Positions 1 through 12,481 of a stretch of 64,000 nt of DNA are shown here, piece after piece. Source of the DNA: Harmothoe impar. Its lineage: Eukaryota > Annelida > Polychaeta > Phyllodocida > Polynoidae. Every line of letters begins with the position of its first letter. Within the stretch, counting starts at the first letter, position 1. A model generated the notes under the pieces. That model saw only the letters and a list, made by a program, of their open reading frames with translations. It had not been told where the DNA came from and ran no database searches. The position numbers and the translations under genes are program-made. The stretch lies in NCBI GenBank assembly GCA_947462335.1, contig OX381705.1:5074703-5138702 (forward strand), given 5' to 3'.

Positions 1-7
1 TAATTTA

Positions 8-1705
8 GCAATAGGTCTTCTGTACTAGCATGTAAAAGGGCTTAGAGATTTAGCGGATATTAATAGGTTTTCAGAACTTGAATTCATAAGGGTGTGAGGT
101 CACCGAAATATGACACTTGGTCATATTGACCAACCGACTGAGTTTGAATAGGAATTCTAGATTAATTTCACATTTGGGACTTACTACTTCTTTGAAATCG
201 ACCATATTTTCAGAATTGACTAAATTTTTGGAATCGACTATGTGTTTTTGAGTGACTTTGCATTCGGGAGTGACTATGTCCATGGCATTGGCCCTTTTTG
301 CGGCTCTGAGCGATGCAGGTACCCTAGGAAATAGGAATATTGGATATTCTTTTGTGTGTGGCACCAATTGGTACATAATGCCTTGAGGTTCCGCGTTGAC
401 TATAGATATCCTAAAAGCTGTGAAAATTCCCTTCAATTTGGCGCCATTTTTGTGAAGGTGCGTTGAGAACTCTATTTTTTAGGGATTTTATACTTTGAAA
501 AGTATTTTGGTATGTGGTATGTGTTTCGGGGGTGTCTGTGGGCGGGAGGCTCGAGAGTCCTTCTCACTAGATGGTGGCAGTGTCTACCATGGTATTAGCA
601 TTCTACAATAATCACTAGATGGTGGCAGTGTCTACCATGGTATTAGCATTCTACAATAAGAGAGTGATCTAAAGAGTGATCTAAAAGCCTCTGGGTGGGG
701 TGTGTGTCCCCTGGGTGGGGTGGTAGGCTAGTGGGTGTAATGAGTAAGGGGGGGGGGAGCAACATTTTTTTCGACCCCTTGACTCGGGGGGGGGGGGGTG
801 TAAAAAATTTCAAAATCCCAAAAAAGTGAAATTTCCCTAAAAACCGCCAATTTGGCGAGAAAAAAGTTCAAAATCCAAATAAGGTGAAATCTTCTTGAAA
901 ACTGGCAATTTGGCGAGAAGAAAATTCCAAATCGCCAAAAAAAAGTGAAGTTTTCCTATAATATGGCAATTTGGCGAGAAAAAATTTCAGAATCGCAAAA
1001 AGGTGAGATTTCCTTAAAAACTGCCAATTTGGCGAGAAAAAAGTTCAAAAATCGCAAAAAAAATGTTAAATCGTCCTTAAAACGGGGGCGGGGATTGTTT
1101 TTTTGACAATGTTTCTCCATGGTAATTTAGCAATAGGTCTTCTGTACTAGTATGTAAAAGGGCTTAGAGATTAAGCGGATATTAATAGGTTTTCAGAACT
1201 TGAATTCAAAGGGGTGCGAGGTCACCGAAATTTGACACTTTTTTAGTACATGACAAAATTCATACTAATAGTATAACACATATAGTGCGTTTTTTTGACA
1301 ATGTTTCTCCATGTTAATTTAGCAATAGGTCTTCTGTACTAGTATGTAAAAGGGCTTAGAGATTAAGCGGATATTAATAGGTTTTCAGAACTTGAATTCA
1401 TAGGGGGGCGAGGTCACCGAAATTTGACACTTTTTTAGTACATGACAAAATTCATACTAATAGTATAACACATATAGTGCGTTTTTTTGACAATGTTTCT
1501 CCATGTTAATTTAGCAATAGGTCTTCTGTACTAGTATGTAAAAGGGCTTAGAGATTAAGCGGATATTAATAGGTTTTCAGAACTTGAATTCATAGGGGGG
1601 CGAGGTCACCGAAATTTGACACTTTTTTAGTACATGACATAATTCATGCTACTAGTATAACACATATAGTGCATTTTTTTGACAATGTCTCTCCATGGTA
1701 ATTTA
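8..1705. repeat. Satellite unit 1 (three 192-bp subrepeats)
   Basis: Subrepeats start at about 1130, 1322 and 1514. The 48-bp doublet is at 564-611 and 612-659. A minus-strand reading frame is open over 71-436, with its first ATG at 376 (101 codons). The variant ACTAGCATG near 24 is shared with units 4 and 5 only. Confidence 0.95.
71..376 (-). other. Conserved 101-codon open frame in the satellite unit (family of nine)
   Basis: From its first ATG the frame encodes 101 residues. It is also open about 30 codons upstream of that ATG. Copies lie at 71, 1769, 3659, 5168, 7062, 8761, 10653, 12545 and 14709 (left ends). All nine are intact and differ by a single Ala/Val change. The C-terminal half has a loose internal repetition (VTPECKV, VVSPKCEI). 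I recognise no domain. Because the satellite is homogenised at DNA level, the shared openness is one observation and not nine, and no promoter or splice signal frames it. It could be a fossil of a coding sequence trapped in the satellite, or chance. Confidence 0.25.
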
Positions 1706-3595
1706 GCAATAGGTCTTCTGTACTAGTATGTAAAAGGGCTTAGAGATTTAGCGGATATTAATAGGTTTTCAGAACTTGAATTCATAAGGGTGTGAGGTCA
1801 CCGAAATATGACACTTGGTCATATTGACCAACCGACTGAGTTTGAATAGGAATTCTAGATTAATTTCACATTTGGGACTTACTACTTCTTTGAAATCGAC
1901 CATATTTTCAGAATTGACTAAATTTTTGGAATCGACTATGTGTTTTTGAGTGACTTTGCATTCGGGAGTGACTATGTCCATGGCATTGGCCCTTTTTGCG
2001 GCTCTGAGCGATGCAGGTACCCTAGGAAATAGGAATATTGGATATTCTTTTGTGTGTGGCACCAATTGGTACATAATGCCTTGAGGTTCCACGTTGACTA
2101 TAGATATCCTAAAAGCTGTGAAAATTCCCTTCAATTTGGCGCCATTTTTGTGAAGGTGCGTTGAGAACTCTATTTTTTAGGGATTTTATACTTTGAAAAG
2201 TATTTTGGTATGTGGTATGTGTTTCGGGGGTGTCTGTGGGCGGGAGGCTCGAGAGTCCTTCTCACTAGATGGTGGCAGTGTCTACCATGGTATTAGCATT
2301 CTACAATAATCACTAGATGGTGGCAGTGTCTACCATGGTATTAGCATTCTACAATAAGAGAGTGATCTAAAGAGTGATCTAAAAGCCTCTGGGTGGGGTG
2401 TGTGTCCCCTGGGTGGGGTGGTAGGCTAGTGGGTGTAATGAGTAAGGGGGGGGGGAGCAACATTTTTTTCGACCCCTTGACTCGGGGGGGGGGGGGTGTA
2501 AAAAATTTCAAAATCCCAAAAAAGTGAAATTTCCCTAAAAACCGCCAATTTGGCGAGAAAAAAGTTCAAAATCCAAATAAGGTGAAATCTTCTTGAAAAC
2601 TGGCAATTTGGCGAGAAGAAAATTCCAAATCGCCAAAAAAAAGTGAAGTTTTCCTATAATATGGCAATTTGGCGAGAAAAAATTTCAGAATCGCAAAAAG
2701 GTGAGATTTCCTTAAAAACTGCCAATTTGGCGAGAAAAAAGTTCAAAAATCGCAAAAAAAATGTTAAATCGTCCTTAAAACGGGGGCGGGGATTGTTTTT
2801 TTGACAATGTTTCTCCATGGTAATTTAGCAATAGGTCTTCTGTACTAGTATGTAAAAGGGCTTAGAGATTAAGCGGATATTAATAGGTTTTCAGAACTTG
2901 AATTCAAAGGGGTGCGAGGTCACCGAAATTTGACACTTTTTTAGTACATGACAAAATTCATACTAATAGTATAACACATATAGTGCGTTTTTTTGACAAT
3001 GTTTCTCCATGTTAATTTAGCAATAGGTCTTCTGTACTAGTATGTAAAAGGGCTTAGAGATTAAGCGGATATTAATAGGTTTTCAGAACTTGAATTCATA
3101 GGGGGGCGAGGTCACCGAAATTTGACACTTTTTTAGTACATGACAAAATTCATACTAATAGTATAACACATATAGTGCGTTTTTTTGACAATGTTTCTCC
3201 ATGTTAATTTAGCAATAGGTCTTCTGTACTAGTATGTAAAAGGGCTTAGAGATTAAGCGGATATTAATAGGTTTTCAGAACTTGAATTCATAGGGGGGCG
3301 AGGTCACCGAAATTTGACACTTTTTTAGTACATGACAAAATTCATACTAATAGTATAACACATATAGTGCGTTTTTTTGACAATGTTTCTCCATGTTTAT
3401 TTAGCAATAGGTCTTCTGTACTAGTATGTAAAAGGGCTTAGAGATTAAGGGGATATTAATAGGTTTTCAGAACTTGAATTCATAGGGGGGCGAGGTCACC
3501 GAAATTTGACACTTTTTTAGTACATGACATAATTCATGCTACTAGTATAACACATATAGTGCATTTTTTTGACAATGTCTCTCCATGGTAATTTA
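1706..3595. repeat. Satellite unit 2 (four subrepeats)
   Basis: Same order as unit 1 with one more 192-bp subrepeat. The minus-strand frame is open over 1769-2134 (first ATG at 2074). It carries an Ala-to-Val change shared only with unit 6. The last subrepeat has the diagnostic changes CATGTTTATTTAG and AAGGGGATATT. Confidence 0.95.
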
Positions 3596-5104
3596 GCAAT
3601 AGGTCTTCTGTACTAGTATGTAAAAGGGCTTAGAGATTTAGCGGATATTAATAGGTTTTCAGAACTTGAATTCATAAGGGTGTGAGGTCACCGAAATATG
3701 ACACTTGGTCATATTGACCAACCGACTGAGTTTGAATAGGAATTCTAGATTAATTTCACATTTGGGACTTACTACTTCTTTGAAATCGACCATATTTTCA
3801 GAATTGACTAAATTTTTGGAATCGACTATGTGTTTTTGAGTGACTTTGCATTCGGGAGTGACTATGTCCATGGCATTGGCCCTTTTTGCGGCTCTGAGCG
3901 ATGCAGGTACCCTAGGAAATAGGAATATTGGATATTCTTTTGTGTGTGGCACCAATTGGTACATAATGCCTTGAGGTTCCGCGTTGACTATAGATATCCT
4001 AAAAGCTGTGAAAATTCCCTTCAATTTGGCGCCATTTTTGTGAAGATGCGTTGAGAACTCTATTTTTTAGGGATTTTATACTTTGAAAAGTATTTTGGTA
4101 TGTGGTATGTGTTTCGGGGGTGTCTGTGGGCGGGAGGCTCGAGAGTCCTTCTCACTAGATGGTGGCAGTGTCTACCATGGTATTAGCATTCTACAATAAT
4201 CACTAGATGGTGGCAGTGTCTACCATGGTATTAGCATTCTACAATAAGAGAGTGATCTAAAGAGTGATCTAAAAGCCTCTGGGTGGGGTGTGTGTCCCCT
4301 GGGTGGGGTGGTAGGCTAGTGGGTGTTATGAGTAGGGGGGGGGGGGGAGCAACATTTTTTTCGACCCCTTGACTCGGGGGGGGGGGGGCTGTAAAAAATT
4401 TCAAAATCCCAAAAAAGTGAAATTTCCCTAAAAACCGCCAATTTGGCGAGAAAAAAGTTCAAAATCCAAATAAGGTGAAATCTTCTTGAAAACTGGCAAT
4501 TTGGCGAGAAGAAAATTCCAAATCGCCAAAAAAAAGTGAAGTTTTCCTATAATATGGCAATTTGGCGAGAAAAAATTTCAGAATCGCAAAAAGGTGAGAT
4601 TTCCTTAAAAACTGCCAATTTGGCGAGAAAAAAGTTCAAAAATCGCAAAAAAAATGTTAAATCGTCCTTAAAACGGGGGCGGGGATTGTTTTTTTGACAA
4701 TGTTTCTCCATGGTAATTTAGCAATAGGTCTTCTCTACTAGTATGTAAAAGGGCTTAGAGATTAAGCGGATATTAATAGGTTTTCAGAACTTGAATTCAA
4801 AGGGGTGCGAGGTCACCGAAATTTGACACTTTTTTAGTACATGACAAAATTCATACTAATAGTATAACACATATAGTGCGTTTTTTTGACAATGTCTCTC
4901 CATGGTAATTTAGCAATAGGTCTTCTGTACTAGTATGTAAAAGGGCTTAGAGATTAAGCGGATATTAATAGGTTTTCAGAACTTGAATTCATAGGGGGGC
5001 GAGGTCACCGAAATTTGACACTTTTTTAGTACATGACATAATTCATGCTACTAGTATAACACATATAGTGCATTTTTTTGACAATGTCTCTCCATGGTAA
5101 TTTA
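3596..5104. repeat. Satellite unit 3 (two subrepeats)
   Basis: Shortest form of the unit. The minus-strand frame is open over 3659-4024. The flank changes to GTGAAGATGCG and GGTGTTATGAG, variants shared with unit 4, so units 3 and 4 derive from a recent local duplication. Confidence 0.95.
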
Positions 5105-6998
5105 GCAATAGGTCTTCTGTACTAGCATGTAAAAGGGCTTAGAGATTTAGCGGATATTAATAGGTTTTCAGAACTTGAATTCATAAGGGTGTGAGGTCAC
5201 CGAAATATGACACTTGGTCATATTGACCAACCGACTGAGTTTGAATAGGAATTCTAGATTAATTTCACATTTGGGACTTACTACTTCTTTGAAATCGACC
5301 ATATTTTCAGAATTGACTAAATTTTTGGAATCGACTATGTGTTTTTGAGTGACTTTGCATTCGGGAGTGACTATGTCCATGGCATTGGCCCTTTTTGCGG
5401 CTCTGAGCGATGCAGGTACCCTAGGAAATAGGAATATTGGATATTCTTTTGTGTGTGGCACCAATTGGTACATAATGCCTTGAGGTTCCGCGTTGACTAT
5501 AGATATCCTAAAAGCTGTGAAAATTCCCTTCAATTTGGCGCCATTTTTGTGAAGATGCGTTGAGAACTCTATTTTTTAGGGATTTTATACTTTGAAAAGT
5601 ATTTTGGTATGTGGTATGTGTTTCGGGGGTGTCTGTGGGCGGGAGGCTCGAGAGTCCTTCTCACTAGATGGTGGCAGTGTCTACCATGGTATTAGCATTC
5701 TACAATAATCACTAGATGGTGGCAGTGTCTACCATGGTATTAGCATTCTACAATAAGAGAGTGATCTAAAGAGTGATCTAAAAGCCTCTGGGTGGGGTGT
5801 GTGTCCCCTGGGTGGGGTGGTAGGCTAGTGGGTGTTATGAGTAGGGGGGGGGGGGGGAGCAACATTTTTTTCGACCCCTTGACTCGGGGGGGGGGGGGCT
5901 GTAAAAAATTTCAAAATCCCAAAAAAGTGAAATTTCCCTAAAAACCGCCAATTTGGCGAGAAAAAAGTTCAAAATCCAAATAAGGTGAAATCTTCTTGAA
6001 AACTGGCAATTTGGCGAGAAGAAAATTCCAAATCGCCAAAAAAAAGTGAAGTTTCCCTATAATATGGCAATTTGGCGAGAAAAAATTTCAGAATCGCAAA
6101 AAGGTGAGATTTCCTTAAAAACTGCCAATTTGGCGAGAAAAAAGTTCAAAAATCGCAAAAAAAATGTTAAATCGTCCTTAAAACGGGGGCGGGGATTGTT
6201 TTTTTGACAATGTTTCTCCATGGTAATTTAGCAATAGGTCTTCTGTACTAGTATGTAAAAGGGCTTAGAGATTAAGCGGATATTAATAGGTTTTCAGAAC
6301 TTGAATTCAAAGGGGTGCGAGGTCACCGAAATTTGACACTTTTTTAGTACATGACAAAATTCATACTAATAGTATAACACATATAGTGCGTTTTTTTGAC
6401 AATGTCTCTCCATGGTAATTTAGCAATAGGTCTTCTGTACTAGTATGTAAAAGGGCTTAGAGATTAAGCGGATATTAATAGGTTTTCAGAACTTGAATTC
6501 ATAGGGGGGCGAGGTCACCGAAATTTGACACTTTTTTAGTACATGACATAATTCATGCTACTAGTATAACACATATAGTGCATTTTTTTGACAATGTCTC
6601 TCCATGGTAATTTAGCAATAGGTCTTCTGTACTAGTATGTAAAAGGGCTTAGAGATTAAGGGGATATTAATAGGTTTTCAGAACTTGAATTCATAGGGGG
6701 GCGAGGTCACCGAAATTTGACACTTTTTTAGTACATGACATAATTCATGCTACTAGTATAACACATATAGTGCATTTTTTTGACAATGTCTCTCCATGGT
6801 AATTTAGCAATAGGTCTTCTGTACTAGTATGTAAAAGGGCTTAGAGATTAAGCGGATATTAATAGGTTTTCAGAACTTGAATTCATAGGGGGGCGAGGTC
6901 ACCGAAATTTGACACTTTTTTAGTACATGACATAATTCATGCTACTAGTATAACACATATAGTGCATTTTTTTGACAATGTCTCTCCATGGTAATTTA
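5105..6998. repeat. Satellite unit 4 (four subrepeats)
   Basis: Minus-strand frame open over 5168-5533. Shares the GTGAAGATGCG and GGTGTTATGAG variants with unit 3. Three of its four subrepeats are of the CATGCTACTAG type normally found only in the last position, showing expansion of that subtype within the unit. Confidence 0.95.
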
Positions 6999-8697
6999 GC
7001 AATAGGTCTTCTGTACTAGCATGTAAAAGGGCTTAGAGATTTAGCGGATATTAATAGGTTTTCAGAACTTGAATTCATAAGGGTGTGAGGTCACCGAAAT
7101 ATGACACTTGGTCATATTGACCAACCGACTGAGTTTGAATAGGAATTCTAGATTAATTTCACATTTGGGACTTACTACTTCTTTGAAATCGACCATATTT
7201 TCAGAATTGACTAAATTTTTGGAATCGACTATGTGTTTTTGAGTGACTTTGCATTCGGGAGTGACTATGTCCATGGCATTGGCCCTTTTTGCGGCTCTGA
7301 GCGATGCAGGTACCCTAGGAAATAGGAATATTGGATATTCTTTTGTGTGTGGCACCAATTGGTACATAATGCCTTGAGGTTCCGCGTTGACTATAGATAT
7401 CCTAAAAGCTGTGAAAATTCCCTTCAATTTGGCGCCATTTTTGTGAAGGTGCGTTGAGAACTCTATTTTTTAGGGATTTTATACTTTGAAAAGTATTTTG
7501 GTATGTGGTATGTGTTTCGGGGGTGTCTGTGGGCGGGAGGCTCGAGAGTCCTTCTCACTAGATGGTGGCAGTGTCTACCATGGTATTAGCATTCTACAAT
7601 AATCACTAGATGGTGGCAGTGTCTACCATGGTATTAGCATTCTACAATAAGAGAGTGATCTAAAGAGTGATCTAAAAGCCTCTGGGTGGGGTGTGTGTCC
7701 CCTGGGTGGGGTGGTAGGCTAGTGGGTGTAATGAGTAAGGGGGGGGGGGAGCAACATTTTTTTCGACCCCTTGACTCGGGGGGGGGGGGGTGTAAAAAAT
7801 TTCAAAATCCCAAAAAAGTGAAATTTCCCTAAAAACCGCCAATTTGGCGAGAAAAAAGTTCAAAATCCAAATAAGGTGAAATCTTCTTGAAAACTGGCAA
7901 TTTGGCGAGAAGAAAATTCCAAATCGCCAAAAAAAAGTGAAGTTTTCCTATAATATGGCAATTTGGCGAGAAAAAATTTCAGAATCGCAAAAAGGTGAGA
8001 TTTCCTTAAAAACTGCCAATTTGGCGAGAAAAAAGTTCAAAAATCGCAAAAAAAATGTTAAATCGTCCTTAAAACGGGGGCGGGGATTGTTTTTTTGACA
8101 ATGTTTCTCCATGGTAATTTAGCAATAGGTCTTCTGTACTAGTATGTAAAAGGGCTTAGAGATTAAGCGGATATTAATAGGTTTTCAGAACTTGAATTCA
8201 AAGGGGTGCGAGGTCACCGAAATTTGACACTTTTTTAGTACATGACAAAATTCATACTAATAGTATAACACATATAGTGCGTTTTTTTGACAATGTTTCT
8301 CCATGTTAATTTAGCAATAGGTCTTCTGTACTAGTATGTAAAAGGGCTTAGAGATTAAGCGGATATTAATAGGTTTTCAGAACTTGAATTCATAGGGGGG
8401 CGAGGTCACCGAAATTTGACACTTTTTTAGTACATGACAAAATTCATACTAATAGTATAACACATATAGTGCGTTTTTTTGACAATGTTTCTCCATGTTA
8501 ATTTAGCAATAGGTCTTCTGTACTAGTATGTAAAAGGGCTTAGAGATTAAGCGGATATTAATAGGTTTTCAGAACTTGAATTCATAGGGGGGCGAGGTCA
8601 CCGAAATTTGACACTTTTTTAGTACATGACATAATTCATGCTACTAGTATAACACATATAGTGCATTTTTTTGACAATGTCTCTCCATGGTAATTTA
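6999..8697. repeat. Satellite unit 5 (three subrepeats)
   Basis: Minus-strand frame open over 7062-7427. Matches unit 1 in subrepeat number and in the ACTAGCATG variant. Confidence 0.95.
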
Positions 8698-10589
8698 GCA
8701 ATAGGTCTTCTGTACTAGTATGTAAAAGGGCTTAGAGATTTAGCGGATATTAATAGGTTTTCAGAACTTGAATTCATAAGGGTGTGAGGTCACCGAAATA
8801 TGACACTTGGTCATATTGACCAACCGACTGAGTTTGAATAGGAATTCTAGATTAATTTCACATTTGGGACTTACTACTTCTTTGAAATCGACCATATTTT
8901 CAGAATTGACTAAATTTTTGGAATCGACTATGTGTTTTTGAGTGACTTTGCATTCGGGAGTGACTATGTCCATGGCATTGGCCCTTTTTGCGGCTCTGAG
9001 CGATGCAGGTACCCTAGGAAATAGGAATATTGGATATTCTTTTGTGTGTGGCACCAATTGGTACATAATGCCTTGAGGTTCCACGTTGACTATAGATATC
9101 CTAAAAGCTGTGAAAATTCCCTTCAATTTGGCGCCATTTTTGTGAAGGTGCGTTGAGAACTCTATTTTTTAGGGATTTTATACTTTGAAAAGTATTTTGG
9201 TATGTGGTATGTGTTTCGGGGGTGTCTGTGGGCGGGAGGCTCGAGAGTCCTTCTCACTAGATGGTGGCAGTGTCTACCATGGTATTAGCATTCTACAATA
9301 ATCACTAGATGGTGGCAGTGTCTACCATGGTATTAGCATTCTACAATAAGAGAGTGATCTAAAGAGTGATCTAAAAGCCTCTGGGTGGGGTGTGTGTCCC
9401 CTGGGTGGGGTGGTAGGCTAGTGGGTGTAATGAGTAAGGGGGGGGGGGAGCAACATTTTTTTCGACCCCTTGACTCGGGGGGGGGGGGGGTGTAAAAAAT
9501 TTCAAAATCCCAAAAAAGTGAAATTTCCCTAAAAACCGCCAATTTGGCGAGAAAAAAGTTCAAAATCCAAATAAGGTGAAATCTTCTTGAAAACTGGCAA
9601 TTTGGCGAGAAGAAAATTCCAAATCGCCAAAAAAAAGTGAAGTTTTCCTATAATATGGCAATTTGGCGAGAAAAAATTTCAGAATCGCAAAAAGGTGAGA
9701 TTTCCTTAAAAACTGCCAATTTGGCGAGAAAAAAGTTCAAAAATCGCAAAAAAAATGTTAAATCGTCCTTAAAACGGGGGCGGGGATTGTTTTTTTGACA
9801 ATGTTTCTCCATGGTAATTTAGCAATAGGTCTTCTGTACTAGTATGTAAAAGGGCTTAGAGATTAAGCGGATATTAATAGGTTTTCAGAACTTGAATTCA
9901 AAGGGGTGCGAGGTCACCGAAATTTGACACTTTTTTAGTACATGACAAAATTCATACTAATAGTATAACACATATAGTGCGTTTTTTTGACAATGTTTCT
10001 CCATGTTAATTTAGCAATAGGTCTTCTGTACTAGTATGTAAAAGGGCTTAGAGATTAAGCGGATATTAATAGGTTTTCAGAACTTGAATTCATAGGGGGG
10101 CGAGGTCACCGAAATTTGACACTTTTTTAGTACATGACAAAATTCATACTAATAGTATAACACATATAGTGCGTTTTTTTGACAATGTTTCTCCATGTTA
10201 ATTTAGCAATAGGTCTTCTGTACTAGTATGTAAAAGGGCTTAGAGATTAAGCGGATATTAATAGGTTTTCAGAACTTGAATTCATAGGGGGGCGAGGTCA
10301 CCGAAATTTGACACTTTTTTAGTACATGACAAAATTCATACTAATAGTATAACACATATAGTGCGTTTTTTTGACAATGTTTCTCCATGTTTATTTAGCA
10401 ATAGGTCTTCTGTACTAGTATGTAAAAGGGCTTAGAGATTAAGGGGATATTAATAGGTTTTCAGAACTTGAATTCATAGGGGGGCGAGGTCACCGAAATT
10501 TGACACTTTTTTAGTACATGACATAATTCATGCTACTAGTATAACACATATAGTGCATTTTTTTGACAATGTCTCTCCATGGTAATTTA
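8698..10589. repeat. Satellite unit 6 (four subrepeats)
   Basis: Minus-strand frame open over 8761-9126 with the same Ala-to-Val change as unit 2. Lies ~6,992 bp from unit 2. Confidence 0.95.
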
Positions 10590-12481
10590 GCAATAGGTCT
10601 TCTGTACTAGTATGTAAAAGGGCTTAGAGATTTAGCGGATATTAATAGGTTTTCAGAACTTGAATTCATAAGGGTGTGAGGTCACCGAAATATGACACTT
10701 GGTCATATTGACCAACCGACTGAGTTTGAATAGGAATTCTAGATTAATTTCACATTTGGGACTTACTACTTCTTTGAAATCGACCATATTTTCAGAATTG
10801 ACTAAATTTTTGGAATCGACTATGTGTTTTTGAGTGACTTTGCATTCGGGAGTGACTATGTCCATGGCATTGGCCCTTTTTGCGGCTCTGAGCGATGCAG
10901 GTACCCTAGGAAATAGGAATATTGGATATTCTTTTGTGTGTGGCACCAATTGGTACATAATGCCTTGAGGTTCCGCGTTGACTATAGATATCCTAAAAGC
11001 TGTGAAAATTCCCTTCAATTTGGCGCCATTTTTGTGAAGGTGCGTTGAGAACTCTATTTTTTAGGGATTTTATACTTTGAAAAGTATTTTGGTATGTGGT
11101 ATGTGTTTCGGGGGTGTCTGTGGGCGGGAGGCTCGAGAGTCCTTCTCACTAGATGGTGGCAGTGTCTACCATGGTATTAGCATTCTACAATAATCACTAG
11201 ATGGTGGCAGTGTCTACCATGGTATTAGCATTCTACAATAAGAGAGTGATCTAAAGAGTGATCTAAAAGCCTCTGGGTGGGGTGTGTGTCCCCTGGGTGG
11301 GGTGGTAGGCTAGTGGGTGTAATGAGTAAGGGGGGGGGGAGCAACATTTTTTTCGACCCCTTGACTCGGGGGGGGGGGGGGGTGTAAAAAATTTCAAAAT
11401 CCCAAAAAAGTGAAATTTCCCTAAAAACCGCCAATTTGGCGAGAAAAAAGTTCAAAATCCAAATAAGGTGAAATCTTCTTGAAAACTGGCAATTTGGCGA
11501 GAAGAAAATTCCAAATCGCCAAAAAAAAGTGAAGTTTTCCTATAATATGGCAATTTGGCGAGAAAAAATTTCAGAATCGCAAAAAGGTGAGATTTCCTTA
11601 AAAACTGCCAATTTGGCGAGAAAAAAGTTCAAAAATCGCAAAAAAAATGTTAAATCGTCCTTAAAACGGGGGCGGGGATTGTTTTTTTGACAATGTTTCT
11701 CCATGGTAATTTAGCAATAGGTCTTCTGTACTAGTATGTAAAAGGGCTTAGAGATTAAGCGGATATTAATAGGTTTTCAGAACTTGAATTCAAAGGGGTG
11801 CGAGGTCACCGAAATTTGACACTTTTTTAGTACATGACAAAATTCATACTAATAGTATAACACATATAGTGCGTTTTTTTGACAATGTTTCTCCATGTTA
11901 ATTTAGCAATAGGTCTTCTGTACTAGTATGTAAAAGGGCTTAGAGATTAAGCGGATATTAATAGGTTTTCAGAACTTGAATTCATAGGGGGGCGAGGTCA
12001 CCGAAATTTGACACTTTTTTAGTACATGACAAAATTCATACTAATAGTATAACACATATAGTGCGTTTTTTTGACAATGTTTCTCCATGTTAATTTAGCA
12101 ATAGGTCTTCTGTACTAGTATGTAAAAGGGCTTAGAGATTAAGCGGATATTAATAGGTTTTCAGAACTTGAATTCATAGGGGGGCGAGGTCACCGAAATT
12201 TGACACTTTTTTAGTACATGACAAAATTCATACTAATAGTATAACACATATAGTGCGTTTTTTTGACAATGTTTCTCCATGTTTATTTAGCAATAGGTCT
12301 TCTGTACTAGTATGTAAAAGGGCTTAGAGATTAAGGGGATATTAATAGGTTTTCAGAACTTGAATTCATAGGGGGGCGAGGTCACCGAAATTTGACACTT
12401 TTTTAGTACATGACATAATTCATGCTACTAGTATAACACATATAGTGCATTTTTTTGACAATGTCTCTCCATGGTAATTTA
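10590..12481. repeat. Satellite unit 7 (four subrepeats)
   Basis: Minus-strand frame open over 10653-11018. Its last subrepeat has the same CATGTTTATTTAG and AAGGGGATATT changes as units 2 and 6. Confidence 0.95.

Noticed and set aside
7672..7863. Short minus-strand frames across satellite G runs (also near 9333, 11225, 15281)
   Set aside because: They exist only where G-run length keeps the frame open and change frame from unit to unit. Starts are not conserved.
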